NCBI RefSeq assembly: GCF_003633755.1
Contig: NZ_RBIL01000002.1
Coordinates: 2,294,001-2,358,000, forward strand
Reading direction: 5' to 3'
Length of the DNA: 64,000 bases
DNA from: Solirubrobacter pauli
Lineage (GTDB): Bacteria > Actinomycetota > Thermoleophilia > Solirubrobacterales > Solirubrobacteraceae
This document shows, in pieces, positions 9,460-16,919 of the stretch. The notes beneath the pieces are model-generated. The model ran no database searches, was not told where the DNA came from, and worked only from the letters and a program-made list of their open reading frames with translations. How positions within the stretch are numbered: the stretch's first letter is position 1; each line of letters begins with the position of its first letter. Made by a program: the position numbers and the translations under genes.

Positions 9460-10769
9460 GCCCGCCACGTGCCACTGCGGGCCAGCGGCCGCGCGCCTGC
9501 CGGCGCCGCCTGCCGCTGCACCTCACCGCGGGCCCCGAGCGTGAACACCCGCCGCACCCGCTCGTTGGCGTACGTCACGAGCAGGCCGGGCCGTCCGTCC
9601 GGCAGGTTGGCGACCCGCACCGGCGCCGTCACGCCGGTGAGAGCGAGCAACGGGCGCGCGCGGAAGTCGGGCACGTAGACGGCAGGGCACCCGGCGGCGG
9701 CCCGCTGGAAGGCGGGCGTGCGGGCGAGCTGGAGCAGGTCGTCGTGCACCGTCCGACGGGCGTGCGTGAACGCCCGCGCGTCGCGCAGCCCGCCGAGCGT
9801 GGACGGGATGGCGCACAGCAGCAGCGCACCGATCACGAGCGCGACCGGCAACCGCAGCTCCGCGCCCATCCCGGCCACCAGCGCGAGCACGCACGCCGGC
9901 ACCAGCAGGTAGCGCAGCAGCACGGGCAGCTCGGCCACCCCGAGCAGCGCGTACGTGAGCAGGCCGATGCCCAGCACAGCCGCCGGACCGGCGAACCGCC
10001 TCGGCTGGAGTGCGAGCCCGGCGACGAGCCCCACGACTCCCGCCAGCAGCGGAAGCGTCCCCATCAGGTCGGCGAGTGACGACGGAGCCGACACGATCGC
10101 CGTGTGCAGCCCGGTCGGCCGCCCCAGGTCGGCCGCGAGTGCCCGCGTGCCGGTGAAGCTGTAGGTCGGGCTGCCGGTCACCAGCAGGTCCGTCGCGGCC
10201 CAGATCACCGGCGCCGCGACCGCAAGCGGCAGTGCCTGACGCCGTCCCAGCCAGGCCGCATACGCGAGCGCCAGCAGCCACGCCTCCGGTCGCAGCAGCC
10301 CGGCCAGGACGAGCAGCACCTGCACGGCCGCGCCCCGGCGGGGCCGCCGCACCTCCAACGCGGCCGCCCACACCAGCAGCGCCAGGTACGGGATGTCCAG
10401 CGACGCGAACGCGACCTCGCGCTGCAGCACGCTGAAGCTCGCCACCACCACCGCGGCCACGCCACCGGCCCACCGCCCGCCCAGCGCGACCAGCCCCACC
10501 AGCAGCGCCGCGAAGCTCACGTACGTGATCACGAGCACCCCCTGCACGCCCCCGTCCGCGGCCAGCGACAGCGGTACCGCGACCAGGTTGGCGAGCGGAT
10601 GCGGCGTCGGTGCGAACGGCGCCTGGTAGTCCGGCAGCGCGCCACCCGCGAGCTGCCCGCCCCACACCAGCGCCCACGCCGCGTCGTACCCGGGATACCC
10701 AGGGCCGAGCGACAGAGCGGCGATCACCGCCCCGGCAGCGACAGCGAGGGCAGCGAGGGCGGCGCGCAC
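9444..10769 (-). CDS. Polytopic membrane protein, GT-C glycosyltransferase-like
   Basis: A 441-residue protein starting at GTG 10769, with about ten hydrophobic segments through residue ~325 and a soluble ~110-residue tail. After the first membrane segment comes the sequence LGPGYPGYDAAWALVWGG; an acidic residue in this first outer loop (here Asp29) is typical of GT-C enzymes, which use polyprenyl-phosphate sugars. The family assignment rests on topology and this loop only. The tail (VYVPDFRARPLLALTGV) is not recognised. The gene stands alone on this strand, downstream of the tRNA pair, and overlaps the DUF305 gene's 3' end. Confidence 0.6.
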   Translation of the reverse strand: MRAALAALAVAAGAVIAALSLGPGYPGYDAAWALVWGGQLAGGALPDYQAPFAPTPHPLANLVAVPLSLAADGGVQGVLVITYVSFAALLVGLVALGGRWAGGVAAVVVASFSVLQREVAFASLDIPYLALLVWAAALEVRRPRRGAAVQVLLVLAGLLRPEAWLLALAYAAWLGRRQALPLAVAAPVIWAATDLLVTGSPTYSFTGTRALAADLGRPTGLHTAIVSAPSSLADLMGTLPLLAGVVGLVAGLALQPRRFAGPAAVLGIGLLTYALLGVAELPVLLRYLLVPACVLALVAGMGAELRLPVALVIGALLLCAIPSTLGGLRDARAFTHARRTVHDDLLQLARTPAFQRAAAGCPAVYVPDFRARPLLALTGVTAPVRVANLPDGRPGLLVTYANERVRRVFTLGARGEVQRQAAPAGARPLARSGTWRAYEVC

Positions 10770-10800
10770 GGCGCGGCATCATCGCAGGCCTCAGAACGAC

Positions 10801-10826
10801 GAAAGCCCCGGGAGTCCGGGGCTTTC
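10801..10826 (-). terminator. Rho-independent-type hairpin after the tRNA genes
   Basis: GAAAGCCCCG (10801-10810) pairs perfectly with CGGGGCTTTC (10817-10826) around a 6-base loop, giving a 10-bp stem. On the minus strand it sits 3 bases beyond the tRNA-Glu 3' end and is followed by a moderately T-rich run (TCGTCGTTCT). It most likely ends the tRNA transcript. Confidence 0.7.
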
Positions 10827-10829
10827 AAG

Positions 10830-10902
10830 TACCGCTACGGGGATTCGAACCCCGGTTTCCGCCGTGAGAGGGCGGCGTCCTAGTCCCCTGGACGATAGCG
10901 GC
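10830..10902 (-). tRNA. tRNA-Glu (anticodon CTC)
   Basis: 73 bases fold as a cloverleaf on the minus strand. The acceptor GCCGCTA pairs with TAGCGGT (one G-U at the end), discriminator A at 10830. The anticodon stem CCGCC/GGCGG encloses CTCTCAC, giving anticodon CTC (codon GAG). The T arm is CGGGG-TTCGAAT-CCCCG. CCA is not encoded. It lies 42 bases downstream of the tRNA-Leu gene on the same strand, so the two are probably co-transcribed. Confidence 0.95.
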
Positions 10903-10944
10903 AAGGGGGTGTTACGCGAGAGCCATCTTAGCAATGGTTCTCAG

Positions 10945-11029
10945 TGCGGCTGAGAGGACTCGAACCTCCACGGGCGTAAAGCCCACTGGCACCTGAAGCC
11001 AGCGTGTATACCAATTTCACCACAGCCGC
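10945..11029 (-). tRNA. tRNA-Leu (anticodon CAG)
   Basis: 85 bases on the minus strand with the long variable arm of a class II tRNA (TGGGCTTTACGCCCG region). The acceptor GCGGCTG pairs perfectly with CAGCCGC, discriminator A at 10945. The anticodon stem CTGGC/GCCAG encloses TTCAGGT, giving CAG (codon CUG, a major Leu codon in high-GC genomes). The T arm is GGAGG-TTCGAGT-CCTCT with one G-T pair. CCA is not encoded. Confidence 0.95.
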
Positions 11030-11284
11030 GAGCTGGGATCGGGAAGGATAGCGACCCGGGGGCCGGACTCGCGAAATTGTGGTTCGGCGGACTCGCGGGG
11101 CGCCGGCGGGCGATGGCGGGTTGTCTTTGCGCAGACCGGCCTGAATGTCGTCGATGGCGGCGGGGCAACGAAAACCGTCAGTCAGGGATTCGGTGATTAA
11201 GAAGATTTAGCTCGCTCTTGCGATTTCATGACGACAATGTCTCTCGCAAGGCCCTGACCACGCCCGTCCACCGGAGGTTTGCCC

Positions 11285-11692
11285 GTGGCCATCGCCGCCT
11301 CACGACCGCAGCAAACTGAAGCGCCGACACAAGAGACCGGCACCCTGCCGCGTCTCGAGGAGCAGGAACGGAGACGGGTGTCCCTGACGTTGCCGCGGAT
11401 CGCTCCTGGCCGGTACCTGGCCATGGAGGACGGCGAGGACATCATGTTGTTCCTGCTGGCCATGGACAACATGCACATCGGCCGCAGCCCGGGCGCGGAC
11501 ATCGTGCTCGACGACGCGTCGGTGTCCCGGCGCCACGCGCTGATCACCAAGCGCGGGGAGCGCACGATGATCCTCGACGACCGCAGCCTGAACGGCGTGC
11601 AGGTCAATGGCGTGCGCGTGAGCGAGGCCGAGCTCAAGGACGGCGACGTCGTCCTGGTCGGCCACGTGACATTGCGCTACGTCGAGCGTTGA
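11285..11692 (+). CDS. FHA-domain protein
   Basis: A 135-residue cytoplasmic protein. The start is GTG 11285, set by GGAGG at 11273-11277 seven bases upstream; the TTG at 11279 would sit too close to it. Residues 1-40 are polar and probably disordered. Residues ~62-130 are a forkhead-associated domain: IGRSPGADIVLDD, VSRRHALI and SLNGVQVNG are the phosphothreonine-binding loops (Arg, Ser, Asn-Gly). FHA domains read Ser/Thr-kinase phosphorylation. No kinase, secretion or division gene is adjacent, so its partner is unknown. A 255-base gap lies upstream (11030-11284); it is AT-richer than its surroundings and may hold the promoter, but no clear -35/-10 pair was found. Confidence 0.85.
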   Translation: MAIAASRPQQTEAPTQETGTLPRLEEQERRRVSLTLPRIAPGRYLAMEDGEDIMLFLLAMDNMHIGRSPGADIVLDDASVSRRHALITKRGERTMILDDRSLNGVQVNGVRVSEAELKDGDVVLVGHVTLRYVER

Positions 11693-11709
11693 TCGCTCCA
11701 TAACGAGTT

Positions 11710-11743
11710 CGAACCCCCTCGAACCAGACGGTCGGGGGGTTCG
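11710..11743 (+). terminator. Possible terminator hairpin after the FHA gene
   Basis: CGAACCCCC (11710-11718) pairs with GGGGGTTCG (11735-11743) around a 16-base loop. It begins 17 bases after the FHA stop codon and 38 bases before the MFS start. The usual T-run is absent, so this is only a candidate. Confidence 0.4.
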
Positions 11744-11780
11744 GACCGCGGCGTCCATTTAGCGGTCTAAGCTGCTCCTC

Positions 11781-13199
11781 GTGCCGCAGCATGAGGATCA
11801 CACCCGCGTCGTCTTCCTGTCCCTCCTGCTCGCGGGGATGGCGTTCGCGCTCTCGCAGACGGTCGTCTCCCCCGCGTTGCCGGAGATCCAGCGCGAGTTC
11901 GGCGCCACGCCGACCTCGGCCGCGTGGATCCTCACGGGCTACCTGCTGGCCGCCGCGGTGGCGACGCCGATCGTCGGCAAGCTCGGCGACCTGTTCGGCC
12001 GTGGCCGGGTCCTCACGGTCGTGCTGCTGCTGTTCGCGGTCGGCAGCGCCGTGTGCGCGCTGGCGCCGTCGCTCGGCCTGCTCGTGGTCGGCCGCATCAT
12101 CCAGGGCGTCGGCGGCGGCATCTTCCCGCTCGCGTTCGGGATCATCCGGGAGACCTTCCCGGCGGAGCGGGTCGCGACCGCGATCGGCGGGATCAGCGCC
12201 ACGTTCGGCATCGGCGGTGGCGTCGGCCTGGTCATCGCGGGGCTGATCGTCGAGGCGCTCGACGCGTCCTGGCTGTTCTGGCTGGGCCTGATGGCCCTCC
12301 CCGCGGCGTTCGCGATCCACCGGTACGTCCCGCGCGAGGAGACCAGGAAGGACGCGAAGATCGACTGGATCGGCGCGGGCCTGCTGTCGGTGGCGCTCGC
12401 CAGCCTCCTGTACGGCCTCTCGAAGGCCAACGGCTGGGGTTGGGGTGACTCGCGCGTGCTCGGCCTGATCTTCGGTGGCCTCGCGGTCGCCGCGTTCTGG
12501 GTCTGGGTGGAGACGAAGATCGACCAGCCGCTCGTGGACATGCGCGTGCTCAAGCGCCGCCCGGTGCTGATGACGAACATCGCCGCGGTGCTGATCGGCT
12601 TCAGCATGTTCGCCTCGTTCCTGATCATCCCGCAGCTCGCGCAGACGCCCGAGCAGCACGGGTACGGCTTCGGCGCCTCCGTCACCGGCGCGGGCCTGCT
12701 GATGCTGCCGAGCACGCTGGTGATGCTGGTGGCCGGCCCGTGGGCAGGGCGCCTCGCGGTGCGGAGCTCGCGGTTCCCGCTGGTGGTCGGTGCGGGCCTG
12801 GGCGCGGTCGCGTTCGGCTTCTACGCGATCTGGCACAGCGCCGAGTGGCAGATCCTCGTCGGCGGCGCGGTGATGGGCATGGGCATCGGGTTCGCGTTCT
12901 CGGCGATGGCGAACCTCGTCGTGGAGTCCGTCCCGCGCGAGGAGGTCGGCGTCGCCACCGGCATCAACACGATCATGCGCTCGCTCGGCGGCGCGCTCGG
13001 CGCTCAGCTCGTCGCGACGCTGCTCACGAGCAAGACGCTGCCGAACTCGCCGATCCCGGCCGAGGCGGCGTTCACGGACGCCTTCGCCGTCGCGGCGGTC
13101 GCGGCCGTGCTGGCGATGGCCGCCGCGCTCGCGATCCCGGTGATCCGGCGCCCGCAGCCGCAGCCGGTCGCCGCTACTGCCGCACCCGCCACCACGTAG
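11781..13199 (+). CDS. MFS efflux transporter, DHA2 (EmrB/QacA) family
   Basis: A 472-residue membrane protein with about 14 predicted transmembrane helices, the usual size for drug:H+ antiporter family 2. After helix 2 comes motif A-like GKLGDLFGRGR; helix 5 carries the antiporter motif C-like stretch GISATFGIGGGVGLVIAG. The GTG at 11781 begins directly before the first helix; no strong ribosome binding site precedes it. Substrates cannot be inferred from sequence. The gene is monocistronic: a FHA gene with a possible terminator lies upstream, and a secreted-protein gene starts 62 bases downstream after a small hairpin. Confidence 0.88.
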   Translation: MPQHEDHTRVVFLSLLLAGMAFALSQTVVSPALPEIQREFGATPTSAAWILTGYLLAAAVATPIVGKLGDLFGRGRVLTVVLLLFAVGSAVCALAPSLGLLVVGRIIQGVGGGIFPLAFGIIRETFPAERVATAIGGISATFGIGGGVGLVIAGLIVEALDASWLFWLGLMALPAAFAIHRYVPREETRKDAKIDWIGAGLLSVALASLLYGLSKANGWGWGDSRVLGLIFGGLAVAAFWVWVETKIDQPLVDMRVLKRRPVLMTNIAAVLIGFSMFASFLIIPQLAQTPEQHGYGFGASVTGAGLLMLPSTLVMLVAGPWAGRLAVRSSRFPLVVGAGLGAVAFGFYAIWHSAEWQILVGGAVMGMGIGFAFSAMANLVVESVPREEVGVATGINTIMRSLGGALGAQLVATLLTSKTLPNSPIPAEAAFTDAFAVAAVAAVLAMAAALAIPVIRRPQPQPVAATAAPATT

Positions 13200-13216
13200 C
13201 ACTAGGTTCCTGCTCA

Positions 13217-13232
13217 CCGGGTACTCACCCGG
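13217..13232. terminator. Small hairpin between the MFS and secreted-protein genes
   Basis: CCGGGT (13217-13222) and ACCCGG (13227-13232) form a 6-bp stem with a 4-base loop, 17 bases after the MFS stop. There is no T-run; termination is possible but unproven. Confidence 0.3.
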
Positions 13233-13261
13233 CGACAAGTTGGCCGCGGAAGGACCCGGGC

Positions 13262-16240
13262 GTGCGCTGGATCATCGGAATGGTTGGACTGTGGCTGGTG
13301 CTCGGGGCATCCCCGGCCTTCGCCGACTCGGTGACCGTGCACGACGAGGATCGCTGGCGCGGAACCACGGTCTGGCCCCGCTCGACCAACGTGGACACGG
13401 CGACGGGCGACATCGTCACCGTCTCCCAGGAGGGTGAGCGGCTGCGCATCACCGCGGACCGCCGCCCCGAGTACGAGAGCTTCGCGCTCACCTTCGACGG
13501 ACCGGGCGTGTCCGGGCGCGTCGAGCGGGGCGTCTATCCGAACGCGCAGCCGACCGGGCAGCGTCAAGCGGATCACGCCGCGATGGGCTTCCAGGCGAGC
13601 TACTACTACGCGTGGTCCCAGTGCAAGCGCCCGCGCGCGAGCTACGAGGTGCTCGAGATCGCCCGCGACGCGACGGACCGGATCACCCGCGCATGGATCC
13701 TCTGGGAGTGGCATTGCGAGGGCCAGATGGGCTCGTTCTTCGGCGAGGTCCGCGTCGGGATGCCGACGTCGCCCGGCCCACAGGCGGTGCCCTCGCGGCT
13801 GCGCTTCCCGGCGGCTGAGCGGGGCGGGCACAGCATGACGGTGCCGGTCGAGGTGCGCGCGGACGCGCCGATCACGGACGTGCGCGTCGTCGGTGGGGAC
13901 TTCGAGGTCGTCGGCCACGGCTGCGCGGGCAAGAGCGCGTGCGAGGTGCAGGTGCGCGCCGCGCCGGCCGCCGCGGGCGAGCGCAGCGCCAAGCTGCGCG
14001 TGACGGACGCGGCCAACGGGATCACCGACGTGCCGCTGGAGGTGTTCGCCCACGGGGGGACCACCGGCTACTCGATCGTGTCCGACCCGGAGGAGTGGGT
14101 CGGGGACGGCAAGACGTGGAGCTACGGGCCGGACGCGCGGATCGACATGAGCGGCACGCGCGAGTCCCTGCGCGGATCGGTCAATGACGGCGACGCGCGA
14201 TGGACGCTCGAGTTCGGGGCGCGCGACGGCGACGTCCTGGCGGCGGGCACGACGTACCGGGTCGGTCCCAGCCCTGGGATCGGCCCCTCGATCGGGCTCT
14301 CGGCGTTCTGGCGAACCTGTGGCCTGTGGCGCGGATCCTTCACCGTGCACGAGCTCGAATTCGATGGCCATGACCTGATGCACGCCCGGATCTCGTACGT
14401 GGTCGACTGCCTCGACTCCCGCGAGCAGACCGGCAAGCTCATGCGCGGGACGTTCAGCTGGCACGCCGGGGACGACGCGGCGCCCGCGCGCTGGATGGTG
14501 CCGTCGGGTCCGCCCGTCGAGCCCGCGCCGTTGCCGGCCCGCACGGCCAGCGTCACCTTCACCCACGAGGGCCTGCCGCGCCCGACGTGGGATGCCCAGG
14601 CCGGGGACCGGATCACGCTCTCCACGAGCAACGGCGGGCTGACGGTGGACGCGGCGCCGGGAAGCACGGGGCAGCCGCTGCAGCTGCGCTTCTACACGCC
14701 GCCGACGGCGAACGGCGTCAAGCCAGGGGTGTACGCGAACGTCCTCCGCCTGCTCGACCCGCGCCGCCAGGACGGCGAGCCGGGGATGCAGATCACCCTC
14801 GACGGCACGGAGGTCGGCAGCTCCGACCCCGGCGCGGTGCTCGGGAACTTCGAGGTCCGCGAGTACGAGGAGGTCGACGGCGTCGTCACCCGGCTGTGGA
14901 TCCTCTACGAGCTCAGCGAGGGCGACCGGACGCACGCCGGCGAGGTGCGGATCGGCGCGCCGCCGGTCCCCGGCCCTCGCAGCGTCCCGACGCGGCTGCG
15001 CTTCGGCGCGGTCGAGCTCGGCGAGCCGGGCGCAGCCGTGCCGGTCGCGCTCTGGCCCAAGGACGGAGCCGGGATCGCCGGCGTGCGCATCGTCGGCGCG
15101 CACGCGGCGGACGCCCGGGTGCGTGTGGACGAGTGCACGGGCACGCCCGTCGTGGCGGGGGAGCCGTGCCGCGTGTACGTGCGCTTCACGCCCAGCGCGA
15201 CGGGCGTGCGGCGGGCGACCGTGCGCGCCACGGACACCGCGGGGCACGTCACGGACGTGCCGCTGGAGGCCTTCGCCCACGGCGGCGACTCCTCCTTCGA
15301 GGTGACCAGCACGCTCGAGCCGCTCAAGGAAGGGCTGAGGCCGATCCTGTCGCCGGGGACGATGCGCTTCGGCAGCACGGCCATGTACCTGGTCAAGGGC
15401 GATCCCTCCCACCTGTGGATCCAGGTCCTCGCGGACCTGAACATCATGTGGACGCTCGACTTCGCCGCGCCGAAGGGGCAGACGTTGGCGGTCGGGCGCT
15501 ACGAGGGCGCGCGCTACTACTCGAGCCCTGCCGCGTGGCCCGGCATGGGCGCCGCCATCGGCATCGCGTGCCCGGGTCTCACGGGCGAGTTCACCGTCCA
15601 CGAGATCGAGCGGGTGTCCGGGATCGTCAGCAGGACGAACGTCAGCTTCGAGCTCGTCTGCCCGGACTTCTCCGGCTCGTTGCGCGGGACGTTCGCGTTC
15701 CGCGCCGGCGACCAGACGCCGCCCGCGCCCTGGATGGTGTCGAGCACCGAGCCGACACCCGAGCCGACCCCTGAGCCGACGCCGACCGCCACCGTCGAGC
15801 CGACCCCCGAGCCGACGCCGACCGCCACCGTCGAGCCGACCCCCGAGCCGACGCCGACCGCCACCGTCGAGCCGACGCCGACCGCCACCGCACCGCCACT
15901 CGCTTCCGCGACCCCCGCGCCGCCCGCCGGCGAGACGCCGTTCGTCGCGCCTGCCCCTCGGGACTCCGGTGCGGCGGTCCGCGCGGCGCTGAAGCCGTGC
16001 CTCGCCGCGGCTCGCTCGCTGGCGCGCACGCCGGCCGCCCGCCGAGCCGCGACCGCCACGCGCTTCGCCAAGCGGCTCACCCGCTGCCGGCAGGAGGTCG
16101 TGGCGCTGCCCCGGTCCTCCGCCCGCACCGCGGCGCTGCAGACGCTGCGGCGCCACGCCGCCGCCACGAAGACCCTGCGCGCGAAGCGGCCGAGCGCGAA
16201 GGCCGTGCGCCGCGCGCAGCGGACGCTCAGGACAGGCTGA
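13262..16240 (+). CDS. Secreted protein with internal duplication, Pro/Thr stalk and basic tail
   Basis: A 992-residue protein starting at GTG 13262 (AG-rich GGAAGGA upstream). Residues 1-21 form a signal peptide ending in SPAFAD. The body is an A-B-A'-B' duplication. A (~22-265) and A' (~430-670) each end in an anchor-D/ASH-like stretch (PTRLRFGAVELGEPG; later TDVPLEAFAHGG, nearly the same as TDVPLEVFAHGG in A). B (~267-420) and B' (~675-825) share WTLEFGA/WTLDFAA, a Cys before GSFTVHELE/GEFTVHEIE, and LMRGTFSW/SLRGTFAF. Residues ~829-900 are a Thr-Pro-Glu stalk. The last ~85 residues are Arg/Lys/Ala-rich with two Cys. No catalytic motif is recognised. The stalk suggests the body is held away from the wall while the basic tail binds an anionic surface; this is inference. 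Its stop overlaps the racemase gene by 14 bases. Confidence 0.75.
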   Translation: MRWIIGMVGLWLVLGASPAFADSVTVHDEDRWRGTTVWPRSTNVDTATGDIVTVSQEGERLRITADRRPEYESFALTFDGPGVSGRVERGVYPNAQPTGQRQADHAAMGFQASYYYAWSQCKRPRASYEVLEIARDATDRITRAWILWEWHCEGQMGSFFGEVRVGMPTSPGPQAVPSRLRFPAAERGGHSMTVPVEVRADAPITDVRVVGGDFEVVGHGCAGKSACEVQVRAAPAAAGERSAKLRVTDAANGITDVPLEVFAHGGTTGYSIVSDPEEWVGDGKTWSYGPDARIDMSGTRESLRGSVNDGDARWTLEFGARDGDVLAAGTTYRVGPSPGIGPSIGLSAFWRTCGLWRGSFTVHELEFDGHDLMHARISYVVDCLDSREQTGKLMRGTFSWHAGDDAAPARWMVPSGPPVEPAPLPARTASVTFTHEGLPRPTWDAQAGDRITLSTSNGGLTVDAAPGSTGQPLQLRFYTPPTANGVKPGVYANVLRLLDPRRQDGEPGMQITLDGTEVGSSDPGAVLGNFEVREYEEVDGVVTRLWILYELSEGDRTHAGEVRIGAPPVPGPRSVPTRLRFGAVELGEPGAAVPVALWPKDGAGIAGVRIVGAHAADARVRVDECTGTPVVAGEPCRVYVRFTPSATGVRRATVRATDTAGHVTDVPLEAFAHGGDSSFEVTSTLEPLKEGLRPILSPGTMRFGSTAMYLVKGDPSHLWIQVLADLNIMWTLDFAAPKGQTLAVGRYEGARYYSSPAAWPGMGAAIGIACPGLTGEFTVHEIERVSGIVSRTNVSFELVCPDFSGSLRGTFAFRAGDQTPPAPWMVSSTEPTPEPTPEPTPTATVEPTPEPTPTATVEPTPEPTPTATVEPTPTATAPPLASATPAPPAGETPFVAPAPRDSGAAVRAALKPCLAAARSLARTPAARRAATATRFAKRLTRCRQEVVALPRSSARTAALQTLRRHAAATKTLRAKRPSAKAVRRAQRTLRTG
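15781..15876 (+). repeat. 36-base tandem repeat coding a Thr-Pro-Glu stalk
   Basis: Two identical adjacent 36-base units (15781-15816 and 15817-15852) are followed by a 24-base partial third copy (15853-15876). Each unit encodes PTATVEPTPEPT. Shorter CCGAG-type units precede it from about 15748. The array lies inside the secreted-protein gene and keeps the frame, so it could vary in length by slippage. Confidence 0.85.
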
Positions 16241-16919
16241 GGGCGACCGCGCGCTCGGCGTGCAGGCGCGTCGTGTCGTAGACCGGCACGGGTGAGTCGT
16301 CCGCGCCGACCAGCAGGTCGATCTCGGTGCAGCCGAGCAGGATGCCCTGCGCGCCCTGCTCGGCGAGGTCGGCCATGATCCGCCGGTATTGCTCGCGCGA
16401 GAGGTCGCTGACGATGCCCCGGCACAGCTCGTCGTAGATCACGTCGTGGACGATCTTGCGGTCGCGCGCCGGCGGCGTGATGACCTGCAGGCGGTGGTCG
16501 TTGCGCAAGCGGCCGGTGTAGAAGTCCTGCTCCATCGTGTACGCGGTGGCGAGCAACCCGACGCGCTCGAGGCCGTCGCCGCGCACCGCCGCGGCGGTCG
16601 TGTCGGCGATGTGGACGAACGGGATCGTGGTCGCCAGCTCGATCTCCGCCGCGACCTTGTGCATCGTGTTGGTGCACAGGACGAGCAGCTCCGCGCCGGC
16701 GGCCTCGAGGTTCTGCGCCTCGCGCGCGAGCCGCTCGCCCGCCTCGGACCAGCGGTCCTCGCGCTGGAGGAGCTCGATGTCCGCGAAGTCGACCGAGCGC
16801 AGCACGCAGTCCGCGGAGTGCAGGCCGCCGAGCTGCTCGGCCACGAGCTCGTTGACGAGCCGGTAGTACTCGATCGTCGACTCCCAGCTCATCCCGCCGA
16901 GCAGGCCGATGCGCTTCAT
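16227..16919 (-). CDS. Aspartate/glutamate racemase family protein
   Basis: A 230-residue cytoplasmic enzyme of the PLP-independent Asp/Glu racemase fold. The two catalytic thiols of the family are present, Cys82 in LLVLCTNTMHK and Cys197 in GILLGCTEIDLL, with the N-terminal MKRIGLLGGMSWEST typical of aspartate racemases. It interconverts L- and D-amino acids, probably Asp or Glu. Its ATG overlaps the stop of the GNAT-acyl-CoA synthetase gene by 4 bases (ATGA), making it the last gene of a four-gene unit with other D-amino-acid-type enzymes. Its 3' end overlaps the convergent secreted-protein gene by 14 bases. Confidence 0.87.
   Translation of the reverse strand: MKRIGLLGGMSWESTIEYYRLVNELVAEQLGGLHSADCVLRSVDFADIELLQREDRWSEAGERLAREAQNLEAAGAELLVLCTNTMHKVAAEIELATTIPFVHIADTTAAAVRGDGLERVGLLATAYTMEQDFYTGRLRNDHRLQVITPPARDRKIVHDVIYDELCRGIVSDLSREQYRRIMADLAEQGAQGILLGCTEIDLLVGADDSPVPVYDTTRLHAERAVALSLS

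Noticed and set aside
12740-13261. N-terminal extension of the secreted protein frame back into the MFS gene
   Set aside because: It overlaps the real MFS transporter; the signal peptide begins at GTG 13262 with an AG-rich site upstream.
15781-15876. Tandem 36-base repeats as a possible CRISPR array
   Set aside because: Direct adjacent copies without spacers, in frame within a gene, encoding a Thr-Pro-Glu stalk; no cas genes.
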